Counted from the stretch's first letter, positions 8,001 through 16,487 are shown. The stretch: DNA of 36,923 nt from Sphingopyxis sp. UBA6723 (GCF_002454115.1 NZ_DKIH01000004.1:106176-143098); one strand, 5' to 3'. The notes: a model not told the origin generated them from the sequence alone. Program-made: numbers and translations.

Positions 8001-8324
8001 TCAGGTTTCGACGTCGTCGTCGTCCGCCGTCGCAACGCCCAGATCGTCGTCGCCGCCCAGGTCGACATCATTGTCCGGCGAGTCATTATCCTCGTCGACA
8101 TCGACGTCCAGATCCAGATCCTCGTCGACGACGACTTCTTCCTTGGCGACCTTGCCGGGCTTTTCGACCTCGAACGGTGTCGATTGCTTCGATTTCAGCA
8201 CCGATTCCGGAATCCAGTTGTAACCGCAATTGATGCAGCTGACCGGATCATCCTTGGTCAAATCATAGAATCGGGTGGCGCATTTCGGGCAGCTGCGTTT
8301 CGTGCCCCATTCAGCCTTGATCAT
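8001..8324 (-). CDS. FYDLN-acid (TIGR02300) family protein
   Basis: 107 residues. The N-terminus has a small zinc-ribbon-like unit, CPKC at 12-15 and CINC near 30, around the family signature ATRFYDL. It is followed by a very acidic low-complexity tail (VDEDLDLDVDVDEDND and more). This is the typical organisation of TIGR02300 proteins, which are largely restricted to Alphaproteobacteria. The molecular function is not established; zinc binding is inferred from the cysteine pairs. It is divergent from aroA, an arrangement I recognise from other alphaproteobacteria. The 124-bp gap between them must hold both promoters, but no clear promoter boxes stand out. Confidence 0.9.
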   Translation of the reverse strand: MIKAEWGTKRSCPKCATRFYDLTKDDPVSCINCGYNWIPESVLKSKQSTPFEVEKPGKVAKEEVVVDEDLDLDVDVDEDNDSPDNDVDLGGDDDLGVATADDDDVET

Positions 8325-8448
8325 AAATTCCTCGTAACCTTCTGGAAACAGAATAAATTGTGTGGAAAGCGACAGCTGCCGGCGCGGCGTCCATCAAATC
8401 GGCGTGCGCCTTGCCAGATTGTAAGGGCGCTGTCAAAAGCCGCTCGCC

Positions 8449-9777
8449 ATGACCGATCAAACCGCCCGCCCGCGTAGCTTTTCCGCTTCCGTTCCGCTCA
8501 AGGGCCGGATCGCGATTCCCGGCGACAAAAGCATTTCGCACCGATCGCTGATGCTTTCGGCGCTCGCCGTCGGCGAAAGCCGGGTTACCGGTCTGCTCGA
8601 AGGGCATGACGTGCTCGCCACCGCCGCCGCGATGCGCGCGATGGGCGCCTCGATCGAGCGCAGGACTGATGGCGAGTGGCGCATCCATGGTGTTGGGGTG
8701 GGCGGGTTGCTCCAGCCGCGCGAAGCGCTCGACATGGGCAATAGTGGCACCTCGACCCGGCTGCTGATGGGGCTCGTTGCCAGCCACTCGATCACCGCCA
8801 CGTTTGTGGGCGACGCCAGCCTGTCGGGCCGTCCGATGGGCCGCGTCATCGATCCGTTGGCGCAGATGGGCGCCGACATCACCTCATCGCCCGGCGGGCG
8901 GCTGCCGCTGATGGTCCGCGGCCTCGCCCCTGCCATCCCCCTCGCCTACCGCCTCCCCGTTGCGTCGGCGCAGGTGAAAAGCGCGGTGCTGCTCGCCGGG
9001 CTTAACACGCCGGGCATCACCGAGGTCATCGAGCCTGTTCCCACCCGCGACCACAGCGAACGCATGCTGCGAGGCTTCGGCGCCGACCTGAGCGTCGAAG
9101 CCGATGCCGATGGCACCCGCCATATCCGCATTGTCGGCGAGGCCGAGCTGAAGCCGCAGATGATTGTCGTCCCCGGCGACCCATCCTCAGCGGCCTTCTT
9201 CATCGTCGCAGCGCTGCTTGTCCCTGGCTCCGACATCACCATCACCAATGTCGGGCTGAACCCGACCCGCGCCGGACTGATCGATGTGCTGCGCCAGATG
9301 GGCGGCGACATCGAACTGGTCGATCCGCGCGAAGTCGGCGGCGAGCCTGTCGCTGACCTGCGCGTGCGCCACAGTGCGCTCACTGGCATCGATGTCGACC
9401 CCGCGGTCGCTCCCAGCATGATCGATGAATTCCCGATCCTGTTCGTCGCCGCAGCGCTGGCGCAGGGGCGCACGACAACCACCGGCCTCGACGAACTGCG
9501 CGTCAAGGAAAGCGACCGCCTTGCTGTGATGGCGGCAGGCTTGAAGGCCATAGGCGTGCGCGTCACCGAGACCGAGGACGGCCTGATCATCGATGGCACC
9601 GGCGGCGACCCGCTGCCCGGTAGCGCGACCGTTGCGGGCCATCTTGACCACCGTATCTGCATGAGCTTTGCCATCGCCGGACTTGTCACCGGGTCACCGG
9701 TGACGATTGACGATATGGCGCCGGTGGCGACAAGCTTTCCGAACTTTGAACGCCTGTTGGAGGATCTCCAGAAATGA
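8449..9777 (+). CDS. aroA: 3-phosphoshikimate 1-carboxyvinyltransferase (EPSP synthase), type II
   Basis: 442 residues. It transfers the enolpyruvyl group of PEP to shikimate-3-phosphate in the chorismate pathway. The N-terminus has GDKSISHRS (Lys27, Arg32). NSGTSTR is at 98-104, RPMGRVIDPL follows, and near the end come LRVKESDRL and HLDHRICMSF. The overall wording (GLLEGHDV, VASAQVKSAVLLAGLNTPGIT, APSMIDEFPIL) is that of the CP4-like type II branch. At the position where CP4 has the resistance-linked Ala100, this protein has Gly100. It heads a run of overlapping genes (aroA, a secreted protein, cmk). The ribosome site upstream is weak. Confidence 0.98.
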   Translation: MTDQTARPRSFSASVPLKGRIAIPGDKSISHRSLMLSALAVGESRVTGLLEGHDVLATAAAMRAMGASIERRTDGEWRIHGVGVGGLLQPREALDMGNSGTSTRLLMGLVASHSITATFVGDASLSGRPMGRVIDPLAQMGADITSSPGGRLPLMVRGLAPAIPLAYRLPVASAQVKSAVLLAGLNTPGITEVIEPVPTRDHSERMLRGFGADLSVEADADGTRHIRIVGEAELKPQMIVVPGDPSSAAFFIVAALLVPGSDITITNVGLNPTRAGLIDVLRQMGGDIELVDPREVGGEPVADLRVRHSALTGIDVDPAVAPSMIDEFPILFVAAALAQGRTTTTGLDELRVKESDRLAVMAAGLKAIGVRVTETEDGLIIDGTGGDPLPGSATVAGHLDHRICMSFAIAGLVTGSPVTIDDMAPVATSFPNFERLLEDLQK

Positions 9778-10304
9778 CGACTCATCGCGGACGCCCGATC
9801 ATGGCGCTGGGCGCACTCGCCCTCACCTTTACAGCGATCACGGCCTCGCCGGTCGCGGCTCAGCAACGCGTGGCGGACCCGTTTGTGCGTGCCGATGCCA
9901 GTTTTTCGCCGCACCGGCTCAACCGCGTTGTCCGGCCACAAGCGATCGGCAAGCCCGCCAATTGCTTCGACGGGGAATGTGAATGGGTCGATAAGGCCGA
10001 GGTTGCGCACAGTTTCGGCGGCAAGCTGCTGGCGATCAAATCGATTTCCGTGCGTCCCGACGACCGCCGCGCGCTGCAGGCGCTCGGCATCGGCACGGCG
10101 CGTGATCGCTCGGCGGTGTTGACCCGCGTCCGCGCCTTTCTGCCAGAAATCAAGATCGACTGCCTGGAAGCCGGACAGGCCGGTGAAGGTCAGGGAATCG
10201 CATCGTGCAGCGGGTCGTTTCGATCCGGCGCATGGCTCAAGCTGCTGTTCGGTCCCGATGGCCGCCTGACCCAGGCGCGGATCGACGCGTTCCAGATCAA
10301 CTGA
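9774..10304 (+). CDS. Unrecognised secreted protein between aroA and cmk
   Basis: 176 residues. Residues 1-30 form a signal peptide (basic start, hydrophobic run ALGALALTFTAITA, cleavage around PVAAQQ), so the product is exported. The mature part has two cysteines within CFDGECEW and two more in DCLEAG and IASCSG, which could form disulphides in the periplasm. I recognise no domain. It overlaps aroA by ATGA and shares one base (TGATG) with cmk, so it is translated as part of the operon. Its place between two cytosolic metabolic genes gives no functional hint. Confidence 0.85.
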   Translation: MTTHRGRPIMALGALALTFTAITASPVAAQQRVADPFVRADASFSPHRLNRVVRPQAIGKPANCFDGECEWVDKAEVAHSFGGKLLAIKSISVRPDDRRALQALGIGTARDRSAVLTRVRAFLPEIKIDCLEAGQAGEGQGIASCSGSFRSGAWLKLLFGPDGRLTQARIDAFQIN

Positions 10305-10933
10305 TGATCATTGCTGTTGATGGTCCGACCGCATCGGGCAAGGGCACGATTGCGCGCGCGCTTGCCGAGCATTTCGGGTTGCCGGTGCTCGACACCGGCT
10401 TGCTGTATCGCGCGGTCGGCTATCAGACGCAGCTAAACCATGGCGACGCCGATAATGCGGCTGATGCCTTGGCCGCGTGCGATTTTCCGGATCGCCTGCT
10501 CGACGATCCCGCACTGCGCTATGAAACGACAGGCGGGCTTGCCAGCCGCGTGTCGGTACACCCGCAGGTGCGCGCGGCGCTGTTGCAGCGGCAGGTGGAC
10601 TTCGCCAACCAGCCCGGCGGCGCGATCCTCGACGGCCGCGATATCGGCACCGTCATCGCCCCCCACGCCGATGCCAAGCTGTTCGTGACCGCCAGCGCCG
10701 ATGTGCGCGCGCGCCGCCGTCATGCCGAGATGTTGTCACGCGGCGTCGATGTCACCTTCGACGCCGTCCTCGCCGACGTTCACGCCCGCGATGCCCGCGA
10801 CACCGGGCGCGCCGACGCCCCGTTGCTGCAAGCGCCCGACGCCCTGCTGCTCGACAACAGCGACATGCCGCGCGACGCCGCGATTGCCGCAGCCATCGCC
10901 TTTGTCGAAGCGCGCCGGAACGACCGCGGCTAA
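10304..10933 (+). CDS. cmk: (d)CMP kinase
   Basis: A 209-residue P-loop nucleotide kinase that phosphorylates CMP and dCMP with ATP. The Walker A motif is at the N-terminus (GPTASGKGT, residues 7-15). GLLYRAVGYQ and LDGRDIGTVIAPHADAKLF are the family's nucleoside-binding and catalytic signatures, and RARRRHAE follows. I start at the ATG that overlaps the preceding stop; an upstream extension of the same frame lies wholly within the previous gene. The order aroA-cmk-rpsA-ihfB is widely conserved in proteobacteria. Confidence 0.97.
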   Translation: MIIAVDGPTASGKGTIARALAEHFGLPVLDTGLLYRAVGYQTQLNHGDADNAADALAACDFPDRLLDDPALRYETTGGLASRVSVHPQVRAALLQRQVDFANQPGGAILDGRDIGTVIAPHADAKLFVTASADVRARRRHAEMLSRGVDVTFDAVLADVHARDARDTGRADAPLLQAPDALLLDNSDMPRDAAIAAAIAFVEARRNDRG

Positions 10934-10947
10934 ACGGGCTTTCGACC

Positions 10948-10976
10948 TTGCCTTTGCGGGGTTTGCGGACTATAGG
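10948..10976 (+). promoter_or_regulatory. Candidate rpsA promoter (TTGCCT - 17 bp - TATAGG)
   Basis: A -35-like TTGCCT and a -10-like TATAGG are separated by 17 bp, 15 bp after the cmk stop. This is the best sigma-70-type match in the 275-bp gap. It would give rpsA a leader of about 225 nt that includes the attenuator-like structures. There is no direct evidence of transcription. Confidence 0.5.
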
Positions 10977-11023
10977 CGCCCCGTCCGACGGGCCTTTCAG
11001 CCGGTCGAGGCACGGACAACCGC

Positions 11024-11075
11024 CGCCCGCAACCGGGCGTCGGGCGTGACGAGGCGATCTCGTCGCGCCCTTTTT
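11024..11075 (+). terminator. Intrinsic terminator with competing hairpin in the rpsA leader (attenuator-like)
   Basis: The 3' part is a 12-bp stem, GGGCGTGACGAG with CTCGTCGCGCCC (one U-G pair), a 5-nt loop and then TTTTT. The upstream hairpin CGCCCG-CAAC-CGGGCG (11024-11039) uses a sequence whose partner is duplicated exactly at 11041-11046, inside the terminator arm. Pairing 11024-11029 with the second copy would therefore break the terminator. It could also simply be the end of the cmk operon. Further downstream, CCAGCGG/CCGCTTGG (11157-11177) forms another hairpin 30 bp before rpsA. Confidence 0.65.
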
Positions 11076-11208
11076 GCTTTGCCCCTGCCCCGCCCGAACT
11101 GGCCCGAAGGATGTTCTGCATCGCATCCGGCGGGCAGGACAGATCGGCCATTAAGACCAGCGGAACCAACCGCTTGGCCGGAACAAATGAAGTAAGGAAT
11201 ATATCTCT

Positions 11209-12924
11209 ATGGCCACTACGGCTTTTCCGACGCGCGACGATTTCGCCGCGATGCTCAATGAATCGCTTGGTGGTGCGGACGGCGGCTTTGAAGGCCGCGT
11301 CGTCAAGGGCACCGTCACCGCGATCGAAAACGACCTGGCAGTCATCGACATTGGTTTGAAGAGCGAAGGCCGCGTGCCGCTGCGCGAATTCGCCATGCCG
11401 GGCCAGAAGGCCGACATCAAGGTCGGTGACGAAGTCGAAGTCTATGTCGACCGCGTCGAAAACGCCAATGGCGAAACCATGCTGTCGCGCGATCGCGCCC
11501 GCCGCGAAGCCGCCTGGGACCGCCTGGAAGAAGAATTCAACAAGGAAGCCCGCGTCGAAGGCGTCATCTTTGGCCGCGTCAAGGGCGGCTTCACCGTCGA
11601 CCTCGGCGGCGCCGTGGCGTTCCTGCCCGGTTCGCAGGTCGACATCCGCCCGGTACGCGACGTTGGCCCGCTGATGGACCTGCCGCAGCCGTTCCAGATC
11701 CTCAAGATGGATCGCCGCCGCGGCAATATCGTCGTGTCGCGCCGCGCCATCCTCGAAGAAACGCGCGCCGAACAGCGCTCGGGCCTGATCCTGAACCTGG
11801 AAGAAGGCCAGATCATCGAAGGCGCCGTCAAGAACATCACCGATTATGGTGCGTTCGTCGACCTCGGCGGCATCGACGGCCTGCTCCATGTCACCGACAT
11901 GAGCTACAAGCGCGTCAACCACCCGAGCGAAGTCATCAACATCGGCGACACGGTCAAGGTGCAGATCATCCGCATCAACCGCGACACGCAGCGCATCAGC
12001 TTGGGCATGAAGCAGCTTGAAAGCGATCCGTGGGAAGGCGTCGCCGCCAAGTATCCCGTGGGTGCGAAGCTGTCGGGTGTGGTCACGAACATCACCGATT
12101 ACGGTGCGTTCGTCGAACTGGAAGCCGGCATCGAAGGCTTGGTCCACGTCAGCGAAATGTCGTGGGTCAAGAAGAACGTCCACCCCGGCAAGATCGTTTC
12201 GACCAGCCAGGAAGTCGACGTCATCGTCCTCGAAGTCGACAGCGACAAGCGCCGCATCTCGCTCGGCCTCAAGCAGGCTCAGTTGAACCCCTGGGGCGCA
12301 TTCGCCGATACCCACCCGGTGGGCTCGGTCGTCGAAGGCGAAGTCAAGAATGCGACCGAATTCGGTCTGTTCGTTGGCCTGCCCGGCGACGTCGACGGCA
12401 TGGTCCACATGTCGGACATCGCCTGGGGCATCTCGGGCGAAGAAGCGCTGCATCTTCACCGCAAGGGCGAGGCCGTGCAGGTCGTGGTCCTTGATGTGGA
12501 TGTCGAGAAGGAACGCATCAGCCTGGGCATCAAGCAGCTTGAAAAGGGTGCTCCGGCCGTTGGCGGCGGCTCCGCAGCGGCTGCTGGTTCGGTGAAGAAG
12601 AACGACGTCGTTACCGTCACCGTCCTGGAAGTTCGCGACAATGGCTTGGAAGTTCAGGCTGGCGACGATGGCGCCACCGGCTTCATCAAGCGCGCCGATC
12701 TTGGCCGGGACCGCGACGAACAGCGCGCCGAGCGTTATCAAGTCGGCCAGAAGTTCGATGCGATGGTCATCGGCTTCGACCGCTCGAAAAAGCCCAACTT
12801 CTCGGTCAAGGCGATGCAGATCGCCGAAGAGAAGCAGGCCGTCGAACAATATGGTTCGTCGGACTCGGGTGCGTCGCTCGGCGACATCCTTGGCGAAGCA
12901 TTGAAAGCCGGCAAGAAAGATTAA
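11209..12924 (+). CDS. rpsA: 30S ribosomal protein S1
   Basis: 571 residues with six S1/OB-fold repeats at about 27-92, 112-176, 197-265, 282-352, 369-439 and 463-530. The third and fourth are the most typical (KNITDYGAFVDL, TNITDYGAFVEL). S1 binds mRNA on the 30S subunit and helps load structured leaders. The length is close to that of the Escherichia coli protein. The start has AAGGA ten bases upstream. Like other S1 genes it is probably autoregulated, and the leader structures described separately are candidates. A strong terminator follows 26 bp after the stop, so ihfB is transcribed separately or by read-through. Confidence 0.99.
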   Translation: MATTAFPTRDDFAAMLNESLGGADGGFEGRVVKGTVTAIENDLAVIDIGLKSEGRVPLREFAMPGQKADIKVGDEVEVYVDRVENANGETMLSRDRARREAAWDRLEEEFNKEARVEGVIFGRVKGGFTVDLGGAVAFLPGSQVDIRPVRDVGPLMDLPQPFQILKMDRRRGNIVVSRRAILEETRAEQRSGLILNLEEGQIIEGAVKNITDYGAFVDLGGIDGLLHVTDMSYKRVNHPSEVINIGDTVKVQIIRINRDTQRISLGMKQLESDPWEGVAAKYPVGAKLSGVVTNITDYGAFVELEAGIEGLVHVSEMSWVKKNVHPGKIVSTSQEVDVIVLEVDSDKRRISLGLKQAQLNPWGAFADTHPVGSVVEGEVKNATEFGLFVGLPGDVDGMVHMSDIAWGISGEEALHLHRKGEAVQVVVLDVDVEKERISLGIKQLEKGAPAVGGGSAAAAGSVKKNDVVTVTVLEVRDNGLEVQAGDDGATGFIKRADLGRDRDEQRAERYQVGQKFDAMVIGFDRSKKPNFSVKAMQIAEEKQAVEQYGSSDSGASLGDILGEALKAGKKD

Positions 12925-12950
12925 TTTCAAACTTGCATAGCGAAACGAAC

Positions 12951-12987
12951 AAAAAGGCCCGCAGAGTGTCCCTCTGCGGGCCTTTTT
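12951..12987 (+). terminator. Rho-independent terminator after rpsA
   Basis: A 16-bp perfect stem runs from the A-run through GGCCCGCAGAG to its complement, with loop TGTCC and a U-run continuing as TTTTTCTTTT. It is symmetric enough to work in both directions, but only rpsA reaches it. Confidence 0.93.
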
Positions 12988-13003
12988 CTTTTGGTGATAT
13001 ATT

Positions 13004-13031
13004 TTGACCAAACAGTGATTCGTGATACCTT
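13004..13031 (+). promoter_or_regulatory. Weak candidate ihfB promoter (TTGACC - 16 bp - TACCTT)
   Basis: TTGACC after the rpsA terminator is a good -35, but the -10 is poor. It is suggested because ihfB needs its own promoter after so strong a terminator and nothing better is visible. Confidence 0.3.
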
Positions 13032-13127
13032 CCGCGCGCGTTGGGAGGGGTCTCGCGCAAAAATGGACCGGCAACGACCGGACGCCTGCTTCGGCGGGAA
13101 ATGCGTGGCACATACTAGGGGAAGCAA

Positions 13128-13406
13128 ATGATCCGGTCAGAACTGGTTCAAAAGATCGCGAGCGAAAACAGCGATTTGCGTGTTGATGAAGTCGAACGCA
13201 TCGTGGACACGTTCTTTGATTCCATCGTCGAACAGCTGGCGGCGGGGGGCCGTGTCGAGTTGCGCGGCTTTGGCGCGTTCTCGACCCGCGCGCGCGAATC
13301 GCGCACCGGTCGCAATCCGCGCACGGGTGCGTCGGTCGATGTGAAGGCCAAAAATGTGCCCTATTTCAAACCCGGCAAAGAAATGCGCGAGCGGCTCAAC
13401 GACTAA
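13128..13406 (+). CDS. ihfB: Integration host factor subunit beta
   Basis: A 92-residue DNABII-family protein. It has the usual helical N-terminus (MIRSELVQKIASEN), the GRVELRGFGAFSTR strand region and the DNA-intercalating arm GRNPRTGASVDVKAK. It ends with PYFKPGKEMRERLN. Together with IhfA it bends DNA sharply at specific sites, serving transcription, recombination and replication. Placement after rpsA is the standard proteobacterial arrangement and separates it from the closely related HU genes. Confidence 0.97.
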   Translation: MIRSELVQKIASENSDLRVDEVERIVDTFFDSIVEQLAAGGRVELRGFGAFSTRARESRTGRNPRTGASVDVKAKNVPYFKPGKEMRERLND

Positions 13407-13423
13407 AATCGTCGGTCACGGCG

Positions 13424-13448
13424 ACGCCAGCCCCGTCGCTGGCGTTAA
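13424..13448 (+). terminator. Hairpin after ihfB (ACGCCAGC/GCTGGCGT)
   Basis: An 8-bp perfect stem with loop CCCGTC lies 18 bp after the ihfB stop and is followed by TAACTTT rather than a full U-run. A second hairpin (CGCCAGCG/CGCTGGC, about 13538-13566) sits just beyond the stop of the convergent ABC permease. The 163-bp gap holds nothing else I can name. Confidence 0.5.
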
Positions 13449-13569
13449 CTTTCGCGTCCTATTCGCCTGAAAATTTCGATCGTACCGAAAATTCGCGCTT
13501 CTGCTTCGTCCGCGTCGCGATGACGACTGGCATCGTCAGCCAGCGCTGCTCCGGCAACGCTGGCGACTG

Positions 13570-14337
13570 TCAGTTCTTCAATCGATAGCCGGTGCGGAAC
13601 ATCCAGAAGATCACGCCCAGGCACAGGATAAAGAACAGTGCGACCGCGGCCATGCTCACCTCGATGCCGACGTCACCCTTGCCAAAAAAGGTCCAGCGAA
13701 AGCCGCTAATCAGATAGACGACAGGGTTGAACAGCGTCACCGTGCGCCACGCCGCGGGCAGCATGTCGAGCGAGTAGAAGGCGCCACCGAGGAAGGTGAG
13801 CGGATAGATCACCAGCATCGGGATCACCTGCAGCTGCTCGAAACTTTGCGCCCAGATGCCGATGATGAAGCCGAACAGGCAAAAGGTGATCGCCATCAGC
13901 AACATGAAGCCGACCATCAGCAGCGGATGCGCGACCTGGACGTCGACGAACAGATGCGCGGTCGCAAAGATGATCGCTCCGATGATCACCGACTTGGTCG
14001 CCGCCGCGCCGACATAGGCGATCACCGTTTCCAGCGGCGACAGCGGCGCGGAGAGCATCTCGTAAATCGTTCCCGTCCATTTGGGCATATAGATGCCGAA
14101 CGAGGCATTGCTGATGCTTTCGGTGAACATCGTCAGCATCATCAGCCCGGGGACGATGAAGGCGCCGTAAGGCACGCCGCCAACTTCGCTCATCCGGCCG
14201 CCGATCGCCGATCCGAACACCACGAAGTAGAGCGCCGTTGTAATGACAGGCAGCGCCAGACTGGTCCACACGGTGCGCCCGAAGCGGGCCAGTTCAAAGG
14301 CGTAGATTGCGCGCACGCCGCGCCAGTTCGCGGTCAT
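13570..14337 (-). CDS. ABC-2 type transporter permease (YadH-like)
   Basis: A 255-residue integral membrane protein with about six hydrophobic segments. The N-terminal TSLALPVITTALYFVVFGSAIGG and the re-entrant region GVPYGAFIVPGLMMLTMF are typical of ABC-2 permeases, as is FNPVVYLISGFRW near the end. Length and sequence fit the YadH/NodJ group of exporters. Its start overlaps the stop of the ATPase gene by 4 bases, so the two proteins should assemble as one transporter with paired permease and ATPase subunits. The exported substrate (lipid, polysaccharide or drug) cannot be inferred. Confidence 0.92.
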   Translation of the reverse strand: MTANWRGVRAIYAFELARFGRTVWTSLALPVITTALYFVVFGSAIGGRMSEVGGVPYGAFIVPGLMMLTMFTESISNASFGIYMPKWTGTIYEMLSAPLSPLETVIAYVGAAATKSVIIGAIIFATAHLFVDVQVAHPLLMVGFMLLMAITFCLFGFIIGIWAQSFEQLQVIPMLVIYPLTFLGGAFYSLDMLPAAWRTVTLFNPVVYLISGFRWTFFGKGDVGIEVSMAAVALFFILCLGVIFWMFRTGYRLKN

Positions 14338-15272
14338 GCGGCCTCTCCCTTGGTTTCATGGACCAGCCCGACGAAAATATCCTCGAGCGAGCTTTGCTTG
14401 GTGTGCAGATCCTTGAACGCGATCCCGAGATCGCTCATTTGGCGCAGCAGCGATGGGACACCGGTCGCCTCAGCATGGCTGTCGAATTCATAAACGAGCT
14501 CATGCCCGTCACCTGTCAGTACCAGCTTCCAGGCCGCCAGTTCGGCCGGAACCGTCGCCAGCGGCTCGGCGAGATTGAGCGTCAGTGTCTTGCGACCCAA
14601 TTTCTTGATCAGCGCGTGCTTTTCCTCGACCAGGATCAGCCGCCCCTTGCTGATCACTCCGACGCGGTCGGCCATTTCCTCAGCCTCTTCGATATAATGG
14701 GTGGTCAGGATGATCGTCACCCCACGCTCGCGCAGCCCGTGGACCATCTGCCACATGTCGCGGCGCAGCTCGACGTCGACCCCGGCGGTCGGCTCGTCGA
14801 GGAACAGGATTTCGGGCTCATGGCTCAGCGCCTTGGCGATCATCACGCGGCGTTTCATGCCGCCCGACAGCTCCATGATCTTGGAATTGCGCTTGTCCCA
14901 CAGCGACAGGTCGCGCAGCAATTGCTCGATGAACGCGGGATCACGTGGCTTGCCGAACAGCCCGCGCGAGAAGCTGACCGTCGCTAGCACCGTTTCGAAC
15001 GCATCGGTGTGCAGTTCCTGCGGCACCAGCCCGATCATCGTCCGCGCGGTGCGATAGTCGCGCGCATGATCATGCCCCGCGACCGTCACCGTCCCCGTGC
15101 TGGCGGTCACGATCCCGCAGACGATGCTGATCAAAGTCGTCTTGCCCGCGCCATTCGGCCCGAGCAGCGCGAAAATCTCGCCCTTGTTGATCGAAAGATC
15201 GACATCGCTGAGCGCAATGTGACCGCTTTTATAGGTTTTTCCGAGACCGGAAATTTTGAGAACAGCTGTCAT
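14334..15272 (-). CDS. ABC transporter ATP-binding protein (YadG-like exporter)
   Basis: 312 residues. Walker A GPNGAGKT is at 38-45, signature LSGGMKRR at 135-142, Walker B ILFLDEP at 155-161, and H-loop LTTHYIEEAEE near 190. A C-terminal extension of about 90 residues is usual for this exporter group (DrrA/NodI/YadG-like). It powers the co-transcribed ABC-2 permease. It is divergent from tRNA-Leu(TAA), with 90 bp between. Two TTGACC boxes (15323 and 15346) sit in that gap, but neither has a convincing -10 partner. Confidence 0.95.
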   Translation of the reverse strand: MTAVLKISGLGKTYKSGHIALSDVDLSINKGEIFALLGPNGAGKTTLISIVCGIVTASTGTVTVAGHDHARDYRTARTMIGLVPQELHTDAFETVLATVSFSRGLFGKPRDPAFIEQLLRDLSLWDKRNSKIMELSGGMKRRVMIAKALSHEPEILFLDEPTAGVDVELRRDMWQMVHGLRERGVTIILTTHYIEEAEEMADRVGVISKGRLILVEEKHALIKKLGRKTLTLNLAEPLATVPAELAAWKLVLTGDGHELVYEFDSHAEATGVPSLLRQMSDLGIAFKDLHTKQSSLEDIFVGLVHETKGEAA

Positions 15273-15362
15273 GCCACGCCGTCTAGCCGAGCGACCGGGT
15301 GGGGTGAAGCAGCAAACAGCGCTTGACCTGAATCAGCCCATCGGCTTGACCGGCTGCACCGT

Positions 15363-15448
15363 GCGGACGTGGCGAAATCGGTAGACGCAGCAGACTTAAA
15401 ATCTGCCATCCTCTGGATATGCGGGTTCAAGTCCCGCCGTCCGCACCA
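15363..15448 (+). tRNA. tRNA-Leu (anticodon TAA), CCA encoded
   Basis: 86 nt with a long variable arm, as in class II tRNAs. The acceptor GCGGACG pairs with CGTCCGC and is followed by ACCA. The anticodon stem GCAGA/TCTGC encloses CTTAAAA, reading TAA for the rare UUA and UUG leucine codons. Confidence 0.97.
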
Positions 15449-15462
15449 TCATATCGGATCAG

Positions 15463-16422
15463 TCAGCCGCGGATAAGCGCCTTCACTCTGGCCCGCAGCC
15501 CGAAGCGGTCGAGTAGCGCCTTGCCGCGCAACGCCGCGCCGTCGATTCCCTGCATCATCGCCAGCACAGCGCGATTGCGGAGCGTCGGGCGCAGCACCAG
15601 CACGTCGGCACACGCCACCGTGGCGCGGCCGAATTGCGCCTTGTGCGCGCCATCGCCCTCGGTAAAATCAAAGGCGCGAAAACGGTTTTCGCTGTAAAGC
15701 GCGCGCATCGCCTCGACGTGCAGCACCGTCCCCGGCGACAGCTCGGCGAAATCGGGATCATAGCCGAGATGCGCATAGATCAGGACATCCTGCTCGACGG
15801 GCAGATACAGATAGGCGATCGCCTGCCCGCCCGCGAACAACAGAAAGGCGCGGACATTGTCGGCGGCGGCGGCCGCGACCGCCTGCGCGATGTCGGCCTC
15901 TCCGGTCGGAAGGCCAGCCTGCATCAATCGGGCCTGATAGGTCCGACGCGAAAGATCGCCCGCGACCGCCATGAATTCGGCGATGTCCGCCGCAGTGCGA
16001 TAGGATCGCACCGTGAATCCGCCATCAAATTGCTCGGCAAGCCGCCGTGCCTTGCGTGACAGGGTGGAACGCGTCTTGGAGGAAAATCCCTGCCACCAAT
16101 CGTCAAAGCTGCTGTGCTGCATCGCGATATAGTGGCGGGGATAATCCTGACGGATGGTGACCAGCCAGTCCGTCATTCGCGCCCTGAGCGCGGGCAATCG
16201 TTCGACGGGTAGCGAACGGAGCATCCAGCCGTCGCGCCCCGGCGGCGCCATGACGTCGTCGACTTCGCCGGTCAGCACCGCATCCAGGCTGTGCGGCACC
16301 ACGCGTAATCGCCGCCGCACATGACCGATTGTGCGCCCCGCAATGTCGATGCGCAGCGCGACCGGATGGTCTGAAATTTCTTCGCCCTGCCCTTTCATTC
16401 TTTCACCATTTGCGACGATCAT
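15463..16422 (-). CDS. GNAT/BioF2-like acetyltransferase (cellulose-biosynthesis CelD type)
   Basis: 319 residues. The middle and C-terminal parts match the Acetyltransf_6 (BioF2-like, FemAB-related) domain: SSFDDWWQGFSSKTRSTL, AFLLFAGGQAIAYLYL, then SPGTVLHVEAMRALY and FRAFDFTEGDGAHKAQFG. Such proteins transfer acyl or aminoacyl groups in exopolysaccharide or cell-surface pathways. No polysaccharide genes are next to it here, so the pathway is unknown. The start is uncertain: an alternative ATG eight codons in (16398) would also be reasonable. It is convergent with the tRNA-Leu and divergent from the lipoprotein gene. Confidence 0.85.
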   Translation of the reverse strand: MIVANGERMKGQGEEISDHPVALRIDIAGRTIGHVRRRLRVVPHSLDAVLTGEVDDVMAPPGRDGWMLRSLPVERLPALRARMTDWLVTIRQDYPRHYIAMQHSSFDDWWQGFSSKTRSTLSRKARRLAEQFDGGFTVRSYRTAADIAEFMAVAGDLSRRTYQARLMQAGLPTGEADIAQAVAAAAADNVRAFLLFAGGQAIAYLYLPVEQDVLIYAHLGYDPDFAELSPGTVLHVEAMRALYSENRFRAFDFTEGDGAHKAQFGRATVACADVLVLRPTLRNRAVLAMMQGIDGAALRGKALLDRFGLRARVKALIRG

Positions 16423-16487
16423 CCTATTCCGGTTTCGCAGCCTTTGGTTATGATTGGCTTACACCGGCGTAAAGGATCAGACGGACA

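Noticed and set aside
11700..12560. Repeated similar segments in rpsA considered as DNA repeats
   Set aside because: They are the homologous S1 protein domains, not a nucleotide repeat element.
10930..13113. 727-codon open frame on the minus strand opposite rpsA
   Set aside because: It is antisense to the whole of rpsA, has no recognisable domain, and reflects the codon bias of GC-rich coding DNA.
15323..15351. Two TTGACC boxes as a tRNA-Leu promoter
   Set aside because: Neither has a reasonable -10 box at the right distance from the tRNA start.
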